Of a stretch of 64,000 nucleotides of DNA, positions 48,973-59,353 are shown in pieces. The translations under genes were made by a program, and so were the position numbers. The DNA lies in assembly GCF_900240995.1 (NCBI RefSeq), contig NZ_LT965953.1, positions 1,075,303-1,139,302 of the forward strand. Direction: 5' to 3'. The stretch is from Bacillus sp. Marseille-P3661. GTDB taxonomy: Bacteria > Bacillota > Bacilli > Bacillales > Bacillaceae_J. The stretch's first letter is position 1, and each line of letters begins with the position of its first letter. The notes below the pieces were generated by a model. The model was not told where the DNA came from. It made no database searches and saw only the letters and a program-made list of their open reading frames with translations.

Positions 48973-51114
48973 ATGACAATAGAAAATGAAAAGAAATTTA
49001 ATTTAAAACCATTTTGTGAATTCCCATTTCCAACCGAGCAAGCTTGGCAGGAAACCGCGGAACAGTCTTTGAAAGGAACTAGCTTTAATAAGTTATTTAC
49101 TAAAACATATGAAGGTATACAGCTCAAACCATTATATATAAGGAAGGATATAGAAAATCTTGCTCATATATCTGATTTACCAGGTGAGGGTTCGTATGTG
49201 CGTGGAACTTCACGAGTAAAAAGTGTGGAAAACCCATGGGAAATAGCTCAAGAATTAACAGGTAAAAGCCCAAAAGAGTTTAATAAAGCTTTAGTGAATG
49301 ATTTAGCACGAGGGCAAACAATGATTAATCTTGTTGTAGATGAAGCAACACAACAAGGATTAGACTCAGATCAAGTTGATCAGGAACAAGTTGGAAAAAA
49401 CGGTATACCTATTTCGACTATTGATGATATAGCTGAAGCATTTAAAAGTATTGATTTGAATAAAAATAAATTATTTATGCAAACAGGAATTAGCACTGCG
49501 CCCCTTCTGGCAACATTAATAGCCTACCTAAAAAGGAATGGACAAAAACCAAACGAAATGAAAGCGCTTATTGGTATAGATCCAATTGGTTTCTTGATTG
49601 CTAAAGGCGAGTCACCGCTCGGAGTTGAACATATGTATAACTTGATGGCCCAATTGGTTCAATGGTCGAATTTGCATGCCCCTAAAATTAAGACAATTTA
49701 TGTACAAGGGGAGCCTTATCAAAATGCAGGTGGAAGTTCAACTGAGGAACTAGGCTTTGTATTGGCAACAGCAGTCGAATATATTTCAGAGATGCTAAAA
49801 CGAGGTTTATTGATTGATGAAGTAGCATCTAAATTTTATTTTTCTTTTTCAGTGGGATCAAATGTATTCATGGAAATTGCAAAGCTTAGAGCAGCAAGGA
49901 TGTTATGGTCTAAAATAGTGAAGGCTTTTGGTGGGAATGAAGATTCACAAAAAATGTATATCCATGCCCGAACATCAAATTGGACGAAAACAGTATATGA
50001 TCCATATGTAAATATGCTTCGCGCAACGACTGAAGCTTTTGCTGGAGCAGTTGGTGGAGCAGATAGTATGCATGTCTCTCCTTTCGATGAAGCTATTCGT
50101 CCAGCGGATTCATTTTCACGAAGGATTGCGCGAAATACCCAAATAATATTACAGGAAGAGTCTTACTTAAATCAAGTTATCGACCCTGCAGGTGGCTCTT
50201 GGTATATTGAATCATTAACAAATGAAGTAGCAGAAAAGGCGTGGACAATTCTTCAGGACATTGAAAGAACAGGTGGTATGTTTCAGTCGGTAAAAACAGG
50301 CCTAGTTCAACAAACGGTTTCCAGAACAGCTAGTCAAAAAAGGAAAAGTATTGAACATCGTAAAGATCGGATTGTTGGGACAAATATGTATCCAAACATT
50401 GAAGAAAAACCTCTCCTTGAAAAAGAGAAAGCTAGTGATTTCATAGATTCTAGAGTATCCGAACTAAAAGAAAAGAAAGCGCTCAATCAGGAGTTTGTAA
50501 AAAAGAACTTGGAAACTGTTAAAACTGCATTGAATAATAATGAAAATATTATGTCTTACTTGATAGCAGCTGCCGAAAACGGTGTGTCTATAGGTCAAAT
50601 GATTTCAGCACTTTCTAGTAATTGTGAGGGTTGTCAGTTAGAGAAATTATTATCACAACGTTCAGCGGAACCGTTTGAACAGCTTAGAAAAAAATCTGAG
50701 CAATATAAAGAAAAAAATGGACAATTCCCTCAAATTTTCTTTATTAATATAGGACCAATTGCTAAGCATAAAGCGCGTGCTGACTTTGCTACTGGTTTCT
50801 TTGCGGCAGGTGGCTTTGAGTCTGTCATAAAGAATGGTTTTGAAACAGTAGATGAAGCTATTCATGCAGCCTTGTCAGCAAATACCGATACTGTGATCAT
50901 TTGTGGAGCAGACGATCAGTACCCTGAATTCGTGCCAGCAGTTGCAAGCAAGCTTAAAGCAAATAGACCTAATATTTATATTATGCTGGCAGGTAAACCG
51001 GGTATTGATTTAGAAAATGATTTTGTGAGTGCAGGAGTAGATGAATTTATTCATGTGAAATCAAACTGTTATGCAACATTAGCAAGACTTCAAGAACGTA
51101 AGGGGGTTCTATAA
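48973..51114 (+). CDS. mutA: Methylmalonyl-CoA mutase small subunit
   Basis: Non-catalytic partner of MutB in the two-subunit mutase that isomerises methylmalonyl-CoA to succinyl-CoA. 713 residues. It has the mutase barrel ([49 protein letters not shown]) and a diverged C-terminal Rossmann domain that lacks the cobalamin-binding DGHDRG present in MutB, as expected for the small subunit. Ribosome site aaggaga, about ten bases before the ATG. Its TAATG overlaps mutB. Confidence 0.94.
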   Translation: MTIENEKKFNLKPFCEFPFPTEQAWQETAEQSLKGTSFNKLFTKTYEGIQLKPLYIRKDIENLAHISDLPGEGSYVRGTSRVKSVENPWEIAQELTGKSPKEFNKALVNDLARGQTMINLVVDEATQQGLDSDQVDQEQVGKNGIPISTIDDIAEAFKSIDLNKNKLFMQTGISTAPLLATLIAYLKRNGQKPNEMKALIGIDPIGFLIAKGESPLGVEHMYNLMAQLVQWSNLHAPKIKTIYVQGEPYQNAGGSSTEELGFVLATAVEYISEMLKRGLLIDEVASKFYFSFSVGSNVFMEIAKLRAARMLWSKIVKAFGGNEDSQKMYIHARTSNWTKTVYDPYVNMLRATTEAFAGAVGGADSMHVSPFDEAIRPADSFSRRIARNTQIILQEESYLNQVIDPAGGSWYIESLTNEVAEKAWTILQDIERTGGMFQSVKTGLVQQTVSRTASQKRKSIEHRKDRIVGTNMYPNIEEKPLLEKEKASDFIDSRVSELKEKKALNQEFVKKNLETVKTALNNNENIMSYLIAAAENGVSIGQMISALSSNCEGCQLEKLLSQRSAEPFEQLRKKSEQYKEKNGQFPQIFFINIGPIAKHKARADFATGFFAAGGFESVIKNGFETVDEAIHAALSANTDTVIICGADDQYPEFVPAVASKLKANRPNIYIMLAGKPGIDLENDFVSAGVDEFIHVKSNCYATLARLQERKGVL

Positions 51115-53309
51115 TGAGTCATAAGCCTGATTTCACTAAACTGTCGTTCCAAACTGAGCCAGTAAATATTGATTTGGAAACGTGGAAACAAAAAGTTGAA
51201 GAAGAAATTGATCAGTCCTTTGATGACCTGTTATTTAATACGAATGAGCAAATAAAAGTTAAGCAAATGTACTCTAAAGAGGATATTGCAAGCAATGATC
51301 ATATGGATTATATGCCGGGGATTGCACCATTCTTACGCGGCCCATATCCAACTATGTATGTAACACGCCCATGGACTGTTCGGCAGTATGCAGGATTTTC
51401 TACCGCCGAGGAAAGCAATGCGTTTTATCGTCGTAATTTAGCAGCAGGTCAGAAAGGTCTTTCTGTTGCGTTTGACTTAGCAACCCATCGTGGATACGAT
51501 TCAGACCATCCCCGGGTAGTAGGAGATGTAGGTAAAGCGGGTGTTGCTATTGATTCGATTCTTGATATGAAAGTGTTATTTGATCGAATTCCACTTGATC
51601 AAATGTCTGTGTCAATGACTATGAATGGCGCTGTACTACCAATTATGGCATTTTATATTGTAACAGCTGAGGAACAGGGAGTAAAGCCAGAACAATTATC
51701 AGGTACGATTCAAAATGATATTTTAAAAGAATATATGGTACGTAATACTTATATTTATCCGCCGGAAATGTCAATGAAAATTATTGCTGATATTTTTGAG
51801 TATACTTCAAATAATATGCCTAAATTTAATAGCATTAGTATTTCAGGCTATCATATGCAAGAAGCTGGAGCGCCAGCTGACATAGAATTGGCTTATACAT
51901 TAGCGGATGGTCTTGAATATGTTCGAACTGGATTAAAGGCAGGTATTGATATCGATAAATTTGCACCTAGATTGTCATTCTTCTGGGCTATCGGGATGAA
52001 TTACTTTATGGAAGTTGCAAAAATGCGTGCTGGTCGATTAATTTGGGCTAAGATGATCAAACAATTTGACCCGAAAAATACGAAATCAATGGCATTGCGC
52101 ACTCATTCGCAAACATCAGGTTGGAGTTTAACAGAACAGGATCCTTTTAATAATGTGACACGTACATGTATTGAAGCGATGGCAGCTGCGCTCGGTCATA
52201 CCCAATCTTTGCATACAAATGCACTAGATGAAGCTATAGCATTGCCAACAGATTTCTCGGCACGGATCGCAAGAAACACACAATTATACTTACAAGATGA
52301 AACGGGAATTTGTAATGTGATTGATCCTTGGGCAGGTTCTTATTATGTCGAGTATTTGACGGCAAAGCTAGTGGAAAAGGCATGGGGGCATATCGAGGAG
52401 ATTGAAAAGCTAGGGGGCATGGCAAAAGCTATTGAGACTGGTTTACCTAAAATGAGAATTGAGGAAGCTGCGGCACGCCGTCAGGCAAAAATTGATTCAG
52501 GTGTAGAATCAATTATTGGCGTAAATAAATATCGTCTTGAAAAAGAAGAGCCAATCGATATATTAGAAGTTGATAATACTGCAGTACGCTTGCAACAAAT
52601 TGAAAGATTGAAAGAGCTACGTTCAAATCGTGATGAAACTAAGGTGAAGGCAACATTAGAAACTCTAACTAAAGCGGCTGAAACAGGTAAAGGGAACTTA
52701 TTAGCATTGGCAATCGAGGCTGCTCGTGCTCGAGCTTCACTTGGTGAAATTTCGGATGCGGTAGAAAAAATATCAGGACGTCATAAAGCAGTTATTCGCT
52801 CTATAAGCGGTGTCTATTCGACTGAGTTTTCTAATGAGGAAGAAATTAACCGTGTTAAACAAATGGCAGATGAATTTGCGGAGCAAGAGGGGCGAAGACC
52901 AAGGATCATGATTGCGAAAATGGGGCAAGATGGACATGATCGAGGTGCCAAAGTAATTGCAACCGCATTTGCTGACTTAGGCTTTGATGTTGATGTCGGT
53001 CCATTATTCCAAACACCCGAAGAAACAGCTCTGCAAGCAGTCGAAAATGATGTACATGTAATTGGTATGAGTTCCTTAGCAGCTGGTCACAAAACGTTAT
53101 TACCACAGCTTATTGAAGAGTTGAAGAAGTTGGGACGAGAGGATATCATTGTGGTGTGTGGTGGAGTAATCCCGGCACAAGATTATGAATATCTTAAACA
53201 ACAAGGAGCCGCGGCTATTTTCGGGCCTGGAACTGTGATCCCGGTAGCAGCTCAAAAGGTAATTGAAGAAATATATCGTCGTTTAGATGAGGTTGAGGAA
53301 GTGTTGTAA
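51114..53309 (+). CDS. mutB: Methylmalonyl-CoA mutase large (catalytic) subunit
   Basis: Adenosylcobalamin-dependent catalytic subunit. 731 residues. [18 protein letters not shown] and the barrel residues [24 protein letters not shown] come first; the C-terminal cobalamin domain has [18 protein letters not shown] (His ligand to cobalt) and [19 protein letters not shown] overlaps the mutA stop by one base. With NrdJ, it makes the second B12-dependent enzyme of the window. Followed at once by meaB. Confidence 0.96.
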   Translation: MSHKPDFTKLSFQTEPVNIDLETWKQKVEEEIDQSFDDLLFNTNEQIKVKQMYSKEDIASNDHMDYMPGIAPFLRGPYPTMYVTRPWTVRQYAGFSTAEESNAFYRRNLAAGQKGLSVAFDLATHRGYDSDHPRVVGDVGKAGVAIDSILDMKVLFDRIPLDQMSVSMTMNGAVLPIMAFYIVTAEEQGVKPEQLSGTIQNDILKEYMVRNTYIYPPEMSMKIIADIFEYTSNNMPKFNSISISGYHMQEAGAPADIELAYTLADGLEYVRTGLKAGIDIDKFAPRLSFFWAIGMNYFMEVAKMRAGRLIWAKMIKQFDPKNTKSMALRTHSQTSGWSLTEQDPFNNVTRTCIEAMAAALGHTQSLHTNALDEAIALPTDFSARIARNTQLYLQDETGICNVIDPWAGSYYVEYLTAKLVEKAWGHIEEIEKLGGMAKAIETGLPKMRIEEAAARRQAKIDSGVESIIGVNKYRLEKEEPIDILEVDNTAVRLQQIERLKELRSNRDETKVKATLETLTKAAETGKGNLLALAIEAARARASLGEISDAVEKISGRHKAVIRSISGVYSTEFSNEEEINRVKQMADEFAEQEGRRPRIMIAKMGQDGHDRGAKVIATAFADLGFDVDVGPLFQTPEETALQAVENDVHVIGMSSLAAGHKTLLPQLIEELKKLGREDIIVVCGGVIPAQDYEYLKQQGAAAIFGPGTVIPVAAQKVIEEIYRRLDEVEEVL

Positions 53310-53313
53310 TTCA

Positions 53314-54435
53314 ATGGTTGATCATCCAAACAGACCTGAATGGGTACCGAAAAAACCAACAAAAGGCTTTACAACAAATGTAATGAAAGGGATTGAGGGG
53401 GGGCATGACGGAATGACGTATAACTCAGAATCGTCCACTTCTCCGAAAACCACTAGGCGAGGTTTGGCTATTGAAGACGTTGTAAAAGGAATACTTAATA
53501 ATGACCGAACAATATTAGCTCGTGCAATAACACTTGTTGAAAGTAATGCTTCTAAACATCTAGAAAAAGCCCAAGAAATTTTAAATCAAATCCTCCCTTA
53601 CACCGGTAATTCTATTCGAATTGGTATTACTGGTGTACCGGGTGCAGGTAAAAGTACCTTCATCGAAGCGTTGGGATGTTTCCTATGTGAACAAGGCCAT
53701 CGGGTGGCAGTACTGGCTGTTGACCCATCGAGTAGCATAACAGGTGGCAGTATACTTGGAGACAAAACACGCATGGAAAAGCTTTCTCGTGATAAGCGTG
53801 CTTTTATACGACCGTCGCCATCTAGTGGTACTTTAGGTGGCGTTAATAGAAAAACAAGAGAAACCATGCTGTTATGTGAGGCGGCAGGCTATGATATTAT
53901 TTTGGTAGAAACGATTGGTGTCGGTCAAAGTGAGGTTGTTGTTCGCTCAATGGTGGATTTGTTTGCTTTATTAGTACTAACTGGGGCTGGTGATGAGCTT
54001 CAGGGAATGAAAAAAGGTGTTATGGAATTAGCAGACCTTTTAATAGTAAATAAAGCGGATGGGGACAATGAAGATGCTGCTCAAATTGCAAAAGAAGAAT
54101 ATAATCGAATTTTACATTACCTTCGCCCGGCTACAGAAGGATGGATAACGAAGGCTTTTACTTGTTCCGCATACTATGGCAAAGGAATAGATAGCATTTG
54201 GGAGGAAATGAAAAAATTTAATGAAATTACAAAACAGTCTGGTATGTTGGAGAAACGACGGCAATCTCAAGTGAAAGATTGGATTTATTCGATGATTAAA
54301 GAGCAATTAGAACAACGGTTTTTTAGTCATCCTCAAGTTAAAAGGCTTATGCCAACAATAGAGACTGAAGTTATTGAAGGGAAACAGCCTGTTACAAAAG
54401 CTGTTCAATACCTGTTTAAAGAATATGAAAAATAG
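53314..54435 (+). CDS. meaB: MeaB: GTPase chaperone of methylmalonyl-CoA mutase
   Basis: G3E-family P-loop GTPase that gates cobalamin loading and protects the mutase. Walker A GVPGAGKSTFIEALG, then VLAVDPSSSITGGSILGDKTRM, VETIGVGQSE, and NKADGDNEDA. From ATG 53314 it has 373 residues. A better spaced alternative is ATG 53413, nine bases after the strong gaggggggg site, giving 340 residues; the stretch before it (HPNRPEWVPKKP, GIEGGHDGM) reads like genuine protein, so I keep the longer form with doubt. Third gene of the mut operon. Confidence 0.92.
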   Translation: MVDHPNRPEWVPKKPTKGFTTNVMKGIEGGHDGMTYNSESSTSPKTTRRGLAIEDVVKGILNNDRTILARAITLVESNASKHLEKAQEILNQILPYTGNSIRIGITGVPGAGKSTFIEALGCFLCEQGHRVAVLAVDPSSSITGGSILGDKTRMEKLSRDKRAFIRPSPSSGTLGGVNRKTRETMLLCEAAGYDIILVETIGVGQSEVVVRSMVDLFALLVLTGAGDELQGMKKGVMELADLLIVNKADGDNEDAAQIAKEEYNRILHYLRPATEGWITKAFTCSAYYGKGIDSIWEEMKKFNEITKQSGMLEKRRQSQVKDWIYSMIKEQLEQRFFSHPQVKRLMPTIETEVIEGKQPVTKAVQYLFKEYEK

Positions 54436-54459
54436 AAATTATAGCTGGTCAAATATAAA

Positions 54460-54508
54460 CTAAAAAGTGCTATGGCGATCATATTAAGACGCTGCAGCAC
54501 TTTTAAGT
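54460..54508 (+). terminator. mutAB-meaB terminator
   Basis: Stem aaaagtgct / agcactttt (54463-54471 with 54496-54504), 24-nt loop with inner pairing; moderate T run. Confidence 0.6.
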
Positions 54509-54753
54509 TTACATTTTGTACATAAAAAAATAGAAGGTGAGTGATGGGGGTAACTCACCTTCTGTAATCTAGGGAGTCTAGGGGTATGGGGCCTAGATTT
54601 AATATTATATTTCCCTATTTATTTTGTATTAAACATAAAATCAAAAAAATTAATTTATTTTTCACTATTTGTATTGTGTTTAAATTTGCATCTTAGGTGA
54701 TGGATTGTTACTATAAAAATATAGAATGTGAATAATTAAGGAGTGAATAATAG
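54509..54753. other. Intergenic hairpin cluster upstream of brxB
   Basis: Two more stems follow the meaB terminator: a perfect 11-bp agaaggtgagt/actcaccttct (54532-54542 with 54553-54563), preceded by an A run that would read as a minus-strand terminator although no minus-strand gene is near, and an 8-bp AATCTAGG/CCTAGATT (54566-54573 with 54592-54599). The rest is AT-rich and should contain the brxB promoter; no gene is seen. Confidence 0.55.
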
Positions 54754-55185
54754 ATGGATTTTAATTTTTTAATGAATGATATTGTTGATCAAGCTAGGAA
54801 AGAAGCGGTTACGGTTGGATTTAAAGAGCTTAAAACACCAGAAGAAGTAGACGAGGCTTTTAAACAATCTGGAACAACATTAGTACTTGTTAATTCAGTT
54901 TGTGGTTGTGCAGGTGGTCTTGCACGTCCAGCTGCCCAACATGCTGTTCATTATGATAAAGTACCAGACAATATGGTTACAGTATTTGCTGGTCAAGACC
55001 GTAAAGCGACTGAGAAAGCACGTTCATATTTCGAAGGTTACCCACCTTCATCACCTTCGTTTGCTTTAATGAAAGATGGTAAATGTGTAGGTATGGTTGA
55101 ACGTCATGAAATTGAAGGCTCTGAACCAGTAGAAGTAGTTCAAAAATTACAAAACCTATTTGATGCACATTGTAAAGAAATATAA
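54754..55185 (+). CDS. brxB: Bacilliredoxin BrxB (YqiW)
   Basis: Thioredoxin-fold protein that removes bacillithiol from S-bacillithiolated proteins. 143 residues. The active site is CGC (Cys50-Gly51-Cys52, in [15 protein letters not shown]), with [30 protein letters not shown] following, as in YqiW. Ribosome site taaggagtg about nine bases before the ATG. It implies that the organism makes bacillithiol. Its neighbour order (bkd side upstream, yqjA downstream) matches B. subtilis. Confidence 0.95.
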   Translation: MDFNFLMNDIVDQARKEAVTVGFKELKTPEEVDEAFKQSGTTLVLVNSVCGCAGGLARPAAQHAVHYDKVPDNMVTVFAGQDRKATEKARSYFEGYPPSSPSFALMKDGKCVGMVERHEIEGSEPVEVVQKLQNLFDAHCKEI

Positions 55186-55195
55186 TTATACAAAA

Positions 55196-55250
55196 ATAAA
55201 GCATGAAGATTACCCACGTTGAACGATGGTAAACCTTCATGCTTTTTTAT
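55196..55250 (+). terminator. brxB terminator
   Basis: Perfect 11-bp outer stem aaagcatgaag / cttcatgcttt (55198-55208 with 55234-55244), an inner ACC/GGT, then six T. Confidence 0.88.
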
Positions 55251-55329
55251 GTATTATTTACAAAATTCTTTTCCAATATTGCCCGTTTATAGTAAGATAT
55301 TGTTTAACAATGGGTTAGGGAGAAAAGCC

Positions 55330-56286
55330 ATGTTTAAAATCGGGTATCGAACAGCGAAAACAGCTATAGGTGCAGCAGCATCTATTAGTATTGCTCAATT
55401 TTTTAGTTTAGAGAACTATGTGTCTGCTGGTATATTAACAATCCTTTGCGTACAAGTTACGAAAAAAAAGTCATTTTTATATGCTTGGGAACGATTCATT
55501 GCATGTTTAATCGGGATTGTGTTTGCTTTTGTTTTTTTTGAAGGCATTGCTTATCATCCTCTTATAATTGGGTTAGTTTTAATACTTTTTATACCAATCA
55601 CTGTTCGTTTAAAGATAACAACAGGTATTGCTAGTAGCTCGGTTATTTTGCTTCAATTCTATATAGCTCAACAGTTCACATTAGCTTTTTTATTGAATGA
55701 ATTAGCTATCATGGCAATTGGAATAGGCGTAGCGCTTTTAACAAATTTATATATGCCAAGTGTCGAAAATGACTTAAAAAAATTGCAAGTGACTGTAGAA
55801 GATTGTTATAAAAAAATCTTTCAAGAAATTTCATTGTATTTAACAGAGGGTGACCATCTTTGGGATGGTAAGGAAATTACAATGGCTTATAACGCGTTGA
55901 AAAAAGCTAAAGGATTAGCACTTCGAAATAATGAAAATCATTTTATAAGAAATGAAGACGCCTTATATTATAATTATTTCAGCATGCGGGAAAAACAGTT
56001 TGACATTATTGAGAGAATGTTATCCTTAGTATCTTCATTAGATTTTACAATGGTACACTCAAAAATAATGGCAAGCTTTATTGATGAACTGGGTAGCAGC
56101 GTTCATTCTGGTAATACAGCCGAAATTTTTTTAGTTCGTTTAGAAACTCTAAAAAATGAATTTCGGGAGATGTCATTGCCAAAAAATCGAACTGAATTTG
56201 AGATAAGGGCTTCCTTATACCATTTATTTGCTGAACTTGAACAATACTTAATAATAAAAAGAAACTTTAAGGAAAGTGATGTATGA
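55330..56286 (+). CDS. yqjA: Aromatic acid exporter family membrane protein (YqjA)
   Basis: 318 residues of the ArAE/DUF939 family: about four to six N-terminal hydrophobic helices (TAIGAAASISIAQFF, AGILTILCVQV, FIACLIGIVFAFVFFEG and others to about residue 145) and a soluble, helical C-terminal half. Start ATG 55330 follows tagggaga; an earlier in-frame codon at 55219 would lie inside the brxB terminator. Transport of aromatic acids is inferred from the family only. Confidence 0.85.
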   Translation: MFKIGYRTAKTAIGAAASISIAQFFSLENYVSAGILTILCVQVTKKKSFLYAWERFIACLIGIVFAFVFFEGIAYHPLIIGLVLILFIPITVRLKITTGIASSSVILLQFYIAQQFTLAFLLNELAIMAIGIGVALLTNLYMPSVENDLKKLQVTVEDCYKKIFQEISLYLTEGDHLWDGKEITMAYNALKKAKGLALRNNENHFIRNEDALYYNYFSMREKQFDIIERMLSLVSSLDFTMVHSKIMASFIDELGSSVHSGNTAEIFLVRLETLKNEFREMSLPKNRTEFEIRASLYHLFAELEQYLIIKRNFKESDV

Positions 56287-56337
56287 AACTCATTGGGCTG
56301 TAAAAGCTATTCATAAAAAGAAGGAAGGTGACATGAC

Positions 56338-56847
56338 ATGGTCCTAAAATTCTTTATGGCAATCATGTTGATATCACCATTGTGGCCGATTGGTCAAAAT
56401 CCGATTGTAGGCGATCCTTTTATTATTGTAAATAAAAAGACAAATGAATTAGCTTTTATTGAATCAGGGAGAATACAAGAGATATACAGTGTGGCTACTG
56501 GAGTAACTGAAGAGTTAACACCTGAAGGATTGTTTACGATAACAGTCAAGGCAAAAAATCCATATTACCGTAAAAAAAATATTGAAGGTGGGTCAAAAGA
56601 AAATCCTTTAGGCACAAGATGGATTGGCTTTGATGCAGCTGGTACTGATGGACGAATATACGGGGTCCACGGTAATAATAATCCTGATTCCATTGGACGT
56701 TATATAACCCAAGGCTGCATTCGTATGTACAATGAAAAAGTTGAAGAATTGTTTGAAAACATACCAATTGGTACAAAGATTGTAATTGTTTCTTCAGAGA
56801 AATCGTTTGAACAGATCGCCAAGAAATACGGGGCTATTCAGAGATAG
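56338..56847 (+). CDS. L,D-transpeptidase (YkuD domain)
   Basis: 169 residues: a short hydrophobic N-terminus (LKFFMAIMLISPLWPIG) serving as signal or anchor, then a YkuD catalytic domain with the HG motif (GVHGNNNPDSIG) and the nucleophile Cys in YITQGCIRM. Such enzymes form 3-3 peptidoglycan cross-links or attach proteins to the wall; some are made in spores. The cell-wall-binding LysM domain of YkuD itself is absent. Start 56338 follows aaggaaggtg; an ATG five bases earlier is out of frame. Confidence 0.88.
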   Translation: MVLKFFMAIMLISPLWPIGQNPIVGDPFIIVNKKTNELAFIESGRIQEIYSVATGVTEELTPEGLFTITVKAKNPYYRKKNIEGGSKENPLGTRWIGFDAAGTDGRIYGVHGNNNPDSIGRYITQGCIRMYNEKVEELFENIPIGTKIVIVSSEKSFEQIAKKYGAIQR

Positions 56848-56856
56848 CAACTATGT

Positions 56857-56891
56857 TAAAAAAACCAACAGTTTATTCTGTTGGTTTTTAT
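56857..56891 (+). terminator. Terminator after the L,D-transpeptidase gene
   Basis: Stem aaccaacag / ctgttggtt (56863-56871 with 56878-56886), 6-nt loop, five T. Confidence 0.88.
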
Positions 56892-56922
56892 TTATACCAT
56901 TTTATACATTAATAGATAAGGC

Positions 56923-57015
56923 TTAAAATAAGAAACTAACTCCAGCTAATAAAGTGGTTAATAACATCGTGCCTATCATCAAATAAATCATAACTTTCAT
57001 AGCTTTTCGGTTCAT
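56923..57015 (-). CDS. prli42: Prli42-like stressosome-associated mini-protein (30 residues)
   Basis: A 31-codon reading frame on the minus strand: MNRKAMKVMIYLMIGTMLLT begins it, and TLLAGVSFLF ends it. It has a basic N-terminus and one transmembrane helix, the exact format of Prli42, the Firmicute membrane mini-protein that anchors the stressosome in Listeria. The ribosome site gaggggg (57029-57023) is seven bases before the ATG, and a sigma-A promoter lies just upstream. Too short for ordinary gene calling. The RsbRST stressosome genes are not in the window. Identity is from remembered resemblance; that it is translated is strongly suggested by the site. Confidence 0.82.
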   Translation of the reverse strand: MNRKAMKVMIYLMIGTMLLTTLLAGVSFLF

Positions 57016-57048
57016 AAAACGTCCCCCTCACAAGTACTATTACTATAT

Positions 57049-57077
57049 ATTGTACCTTCTATATAATATTAGGACAA
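57049..57077 (-). promoter_or_regulatory. Sigma-A promoter of the Prli42 gene
   Basis: On the minus strand, TTGTCC (57077-57072), a 17-bp spacer, and TACAAT (57054-57049). Leader would be about 27 bases. Confidence 0.55.
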
Positions 57078-57253
57078 GTAAAAAAAACAGTTGTCGAATT
57101 TAATGAAATTTTGCAAAAACCACAGTATAAAGCAGGATTTTAATGATCAAAAAACGAATGTATTAAGGGATATCGAACGACCGCTCAAGTTAATAACACG
57201 TACTATAATAATAATTTATAGCAATGAAAAGGATAAAGGGGATACAGGTAGGT

Positions 57254-57670
57254 ATGGTAAAAAAAATTGATCACATTGGTATTGCTGTTCATTCCATAGA
57301 AGCATCATTACCTTTTTATGTAGAGTCACTACAGTTGACACTTCAAGGTATTGAAGAAGTACCGTCAGAAGGTGTAAAGGTTGCTTTTTTAAAAGTTGGT
57401 GAATCCAAAATAGAGTTACTTGAGCCATTAAATAGTGACAGTCCGATTGCAAGGTATTTGGAAAAGCGTGGAGAAGGTATACATCATATAGCTTTAGCGG
57501 TAGATTCAATTGAAGAAAGAATTAACGAAATTAAAGAACAAGGGATAAAAATGATTAATAATGCAGCCAAAACTGGGGCGGGTGGAGCAAAAATAGCCTT
57601 CATGCACCCAAAATCTACTGGCGGAGTCCTTTATGAACTTTGTGAAAAGCAACAAAAGGAGGAGCAATAA
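57254..57670 (+). CDS. mce: Methylmalonyl-CoA epimerase
   Basis: Glyoxalase-fold metalloenzyme that converts (S)- to (R)-methylmalonyl-CoA, the mutase substrate. 138 residues: IDHIGIAVHSIEASLPFY (metal His), KIELLEPL (Glu), GIHHIALAV (His) and GGVLYELCEK (Glu), so all four ligands are present. I start at ATG 57254 to match the family N-terminus; its ribosome site is poor (aaggg 13 bases away), and ATG 57224 is an alternative. Five bases before the carboxylase gene, with which it forms the propionyl-CoA branch. Confidence 0.92.
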   Translation: MVKKIDHIGIAVHSIEASLPFYVESLQLTLQGIEEVPSEGVKVAFLKVGESKIELLEPLNSDSPIARYLEKRGEGIHHIALAVDSIEERINEIKEQGIKMINNAAKTGAGGAKIAFMHPKSTGGVLYELCEKQQKEEQ

Positions 57671-57675
57671 GAATT

Positions 57676-59226
57676 ATGGATATATATGAAAAAATTAATG
57701 AGTTATATGATCGTCGTCTTGAGGTGCAGCTAGGTGGTGGAGATGAACGAATAGAGAAACAACATGAAAAAGGTAAAATGACAGCTAGGGAACGTATTGA
57801 TTTGCTTTTAGATCAAGGCACATTTGTGGAAACCGATCCTTTCATAGAACACCGGTGCACTGATTTTGGAATGGAAAATGCAAAGGGACCAGGCGAAGGT
57901 GTTGTAACCGGTTACGGTAAAGTGCATGGCCGTTTGGTTTTTGTTTTTTCTCAGGATTTTACCGTGTTCGGCGGTGCACTAGGTGAAATGCATGCAAAAA
58001 AAATATCAAAGATTATGGATCTTGCTGCACAAAATCGCGCGCCTATCATTGGTTTAAATGATTCAGGTGGTGCACGTATCCAAGAGGGAGTTGTTTCTCT
58101 AGATGGATACGGGCATATCTTTTATCGAAACTCTATTTATTCCGGTGTGATTCCGCAAATTTCTGTTATTATGGGCCCATGTGCCGGCGGTGCTGTCTAC
58201 TCTCCAGCAATCACGGATTTTGTTTTCATGGTCGATAAAACAAGTCAAATGTTTATTACAGGTCCAAAAGTAATTGAAACTGTTACTGGTGAACAAATTT
58301 CTGCTGAAAATTTAGGAGGATCTAAAGTACATAATACTATTAGTGGAAATGCTCATTTTCATGCAAATAATGAAGAGGAAGTATTGCAAGACGTTCGCCG
58401 TTTATTAAGCTATCTACCACAGAGCAATGAGGAAAAACCACCAATAATAGAATATAATGAAAAAGACGATCATTATCGTCCTGAATTGACTGATGCAATT
58501 CCATTTGATGCGATTCGTCCTTATGATGTGCGTGTTGTCCTAGATCAAGTTGTAGATAAAGATTCTTTTATGGAGATTCAATCTAGTTTCGCAAAAAATG
58601 TTGTCATTGGACTTGCTCGGATTAAAGGCGAGGTGGTGGGCTTAGTTTGTAACCAACCTAAAGTAATGGCAGGTGGTTTAGATATCGACTCATCAGATAA
58701 AGCAGCTCGTTTCATCCGTTTTTGTGATTCGTTTAATATTCCGATCATCACGTTTGAAGATGTTACTGGATTTTTCCCGGGTATTAAACAAGAGCATGGT
58801 GGAATCATCCGTCATGGAGCTAAAATCCTATATGCATATTCGGAAGCAACTGTACCAAAACTAACAGTTATTTTAAGAAAAGCTTATGGTGGGGCTTATG
58901 TAGCGTTAAATAGCAAATCAATAGGCGCAGATATTGTACTAGCTTGGCCGAATGCTGAAATTGCTGTAATGGGACCTCAGGGGGCAGCAAATATTATTTT
59001 TGCTCGTGAGATTAATGAAAGTGATAACCCTGAGGCAAAACGCCAAGAGAAAATCGATGAGTATCGTGAAAAATTTGCAAACCCATATGTTGCAGCTTCT
59101 CGTGGCATGGTTGATGACGTAATTGATCCGCGTGAGACAAGAATTAAAATCATTCAAGCGCTTGAAATGTTGCGGAATAAAAAGGAAACAAGGCCAAATA
59201 AAAAGCATGGAAATATTCCCCTATAA
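57676..59226 (+). CDS. Acyl-CoA carboxylase carboxyltransferase (propionyl-CoA type, YqjD-like)
   Basis: Carboxyltransferase subunit of propionyl-CoA carboxylase or methylmalonyl-CoA decarboxylase, 516 residues. KGKMTARERIDLLLD, two crotonase-fold halves with GLNDSGGARIQEGV and GPCAGGAVYSPAITD, and the C-terminal VAFxxGxY-like ILRKAYGGAYVALNSKSIGADI. The mce-upstream, mut-nearby context supports a methylmalonyl-CoA product. A biotin carboxylase partner is not adjacent; AccB/AccC at 20832 may serve, or other subunits elsewhere. Direction (carboxylase or decarboxylase) cannot be told from sequence. Confidence 0.9.
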   Translation: MDIYEKINELYDRRLEVQLGGGDERIEKQHEKGKMTARERIDLLLDQGTFVETDPFIEHRCTDFGMENAKGPGEGVVTGYGKVHGRLVFVFSQDFTVFGGALGEMHAKKISKIMDLAAQNRAPIIGLNDSGGARIQEGVVSLDGYGHIFYRNSIYSGVIPQISVIMGPCAGGAVYSPAITDFVFMVDKTSQMFITGPKVIETVTGEQISAENLGGSKVHNTISGNAHFHANNEEEVLQDVRRLLSYLPQSNEEKPPIIEYNEKDDHYRPELTDAIPFDAIRPYDVRVVLDQVVDKDSFMEIQSSFAKNVVIGLARIKGEVVGLVCNQPKVMAGGLDIDSSDKAARFIRFCDSFNIPIITFEDVTGFFPGIKQEHGGIIRHGAKILYAYSEATVPKLTVILRKAYGGAYVALNSKSIGADIVLAWPNAEIAVMGPQGAANIIFAREINESDNPEAKRQEKIDEYREKFANPYVAASRGMVDDVIDPRETRIKIIQALEMLRNKKETRPNKKHGNIPL

Positions 59227-59253
59227 GATGATGCATTTACAGGCGGTAATTAA

Positions 59254-59290
59254 TTAAGCGATATATCGTACATAGATATATCGTTTTTAT
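59254..59290 (+). terminator. Terminator after the mce-carboxylase pair
   Basis: Perfect 9-bp stem CGATATATC / GATATATCG (59259-59267 with 59275-59283), 7-nt loop, then five T. Confidence 0.85.
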
Positions 59291-59353
59291 TTGGTAATAT
59301 AATGAAATAGATTTATAATAAATTACATAGTGATACTAGTAGGAGGTTTAGCG

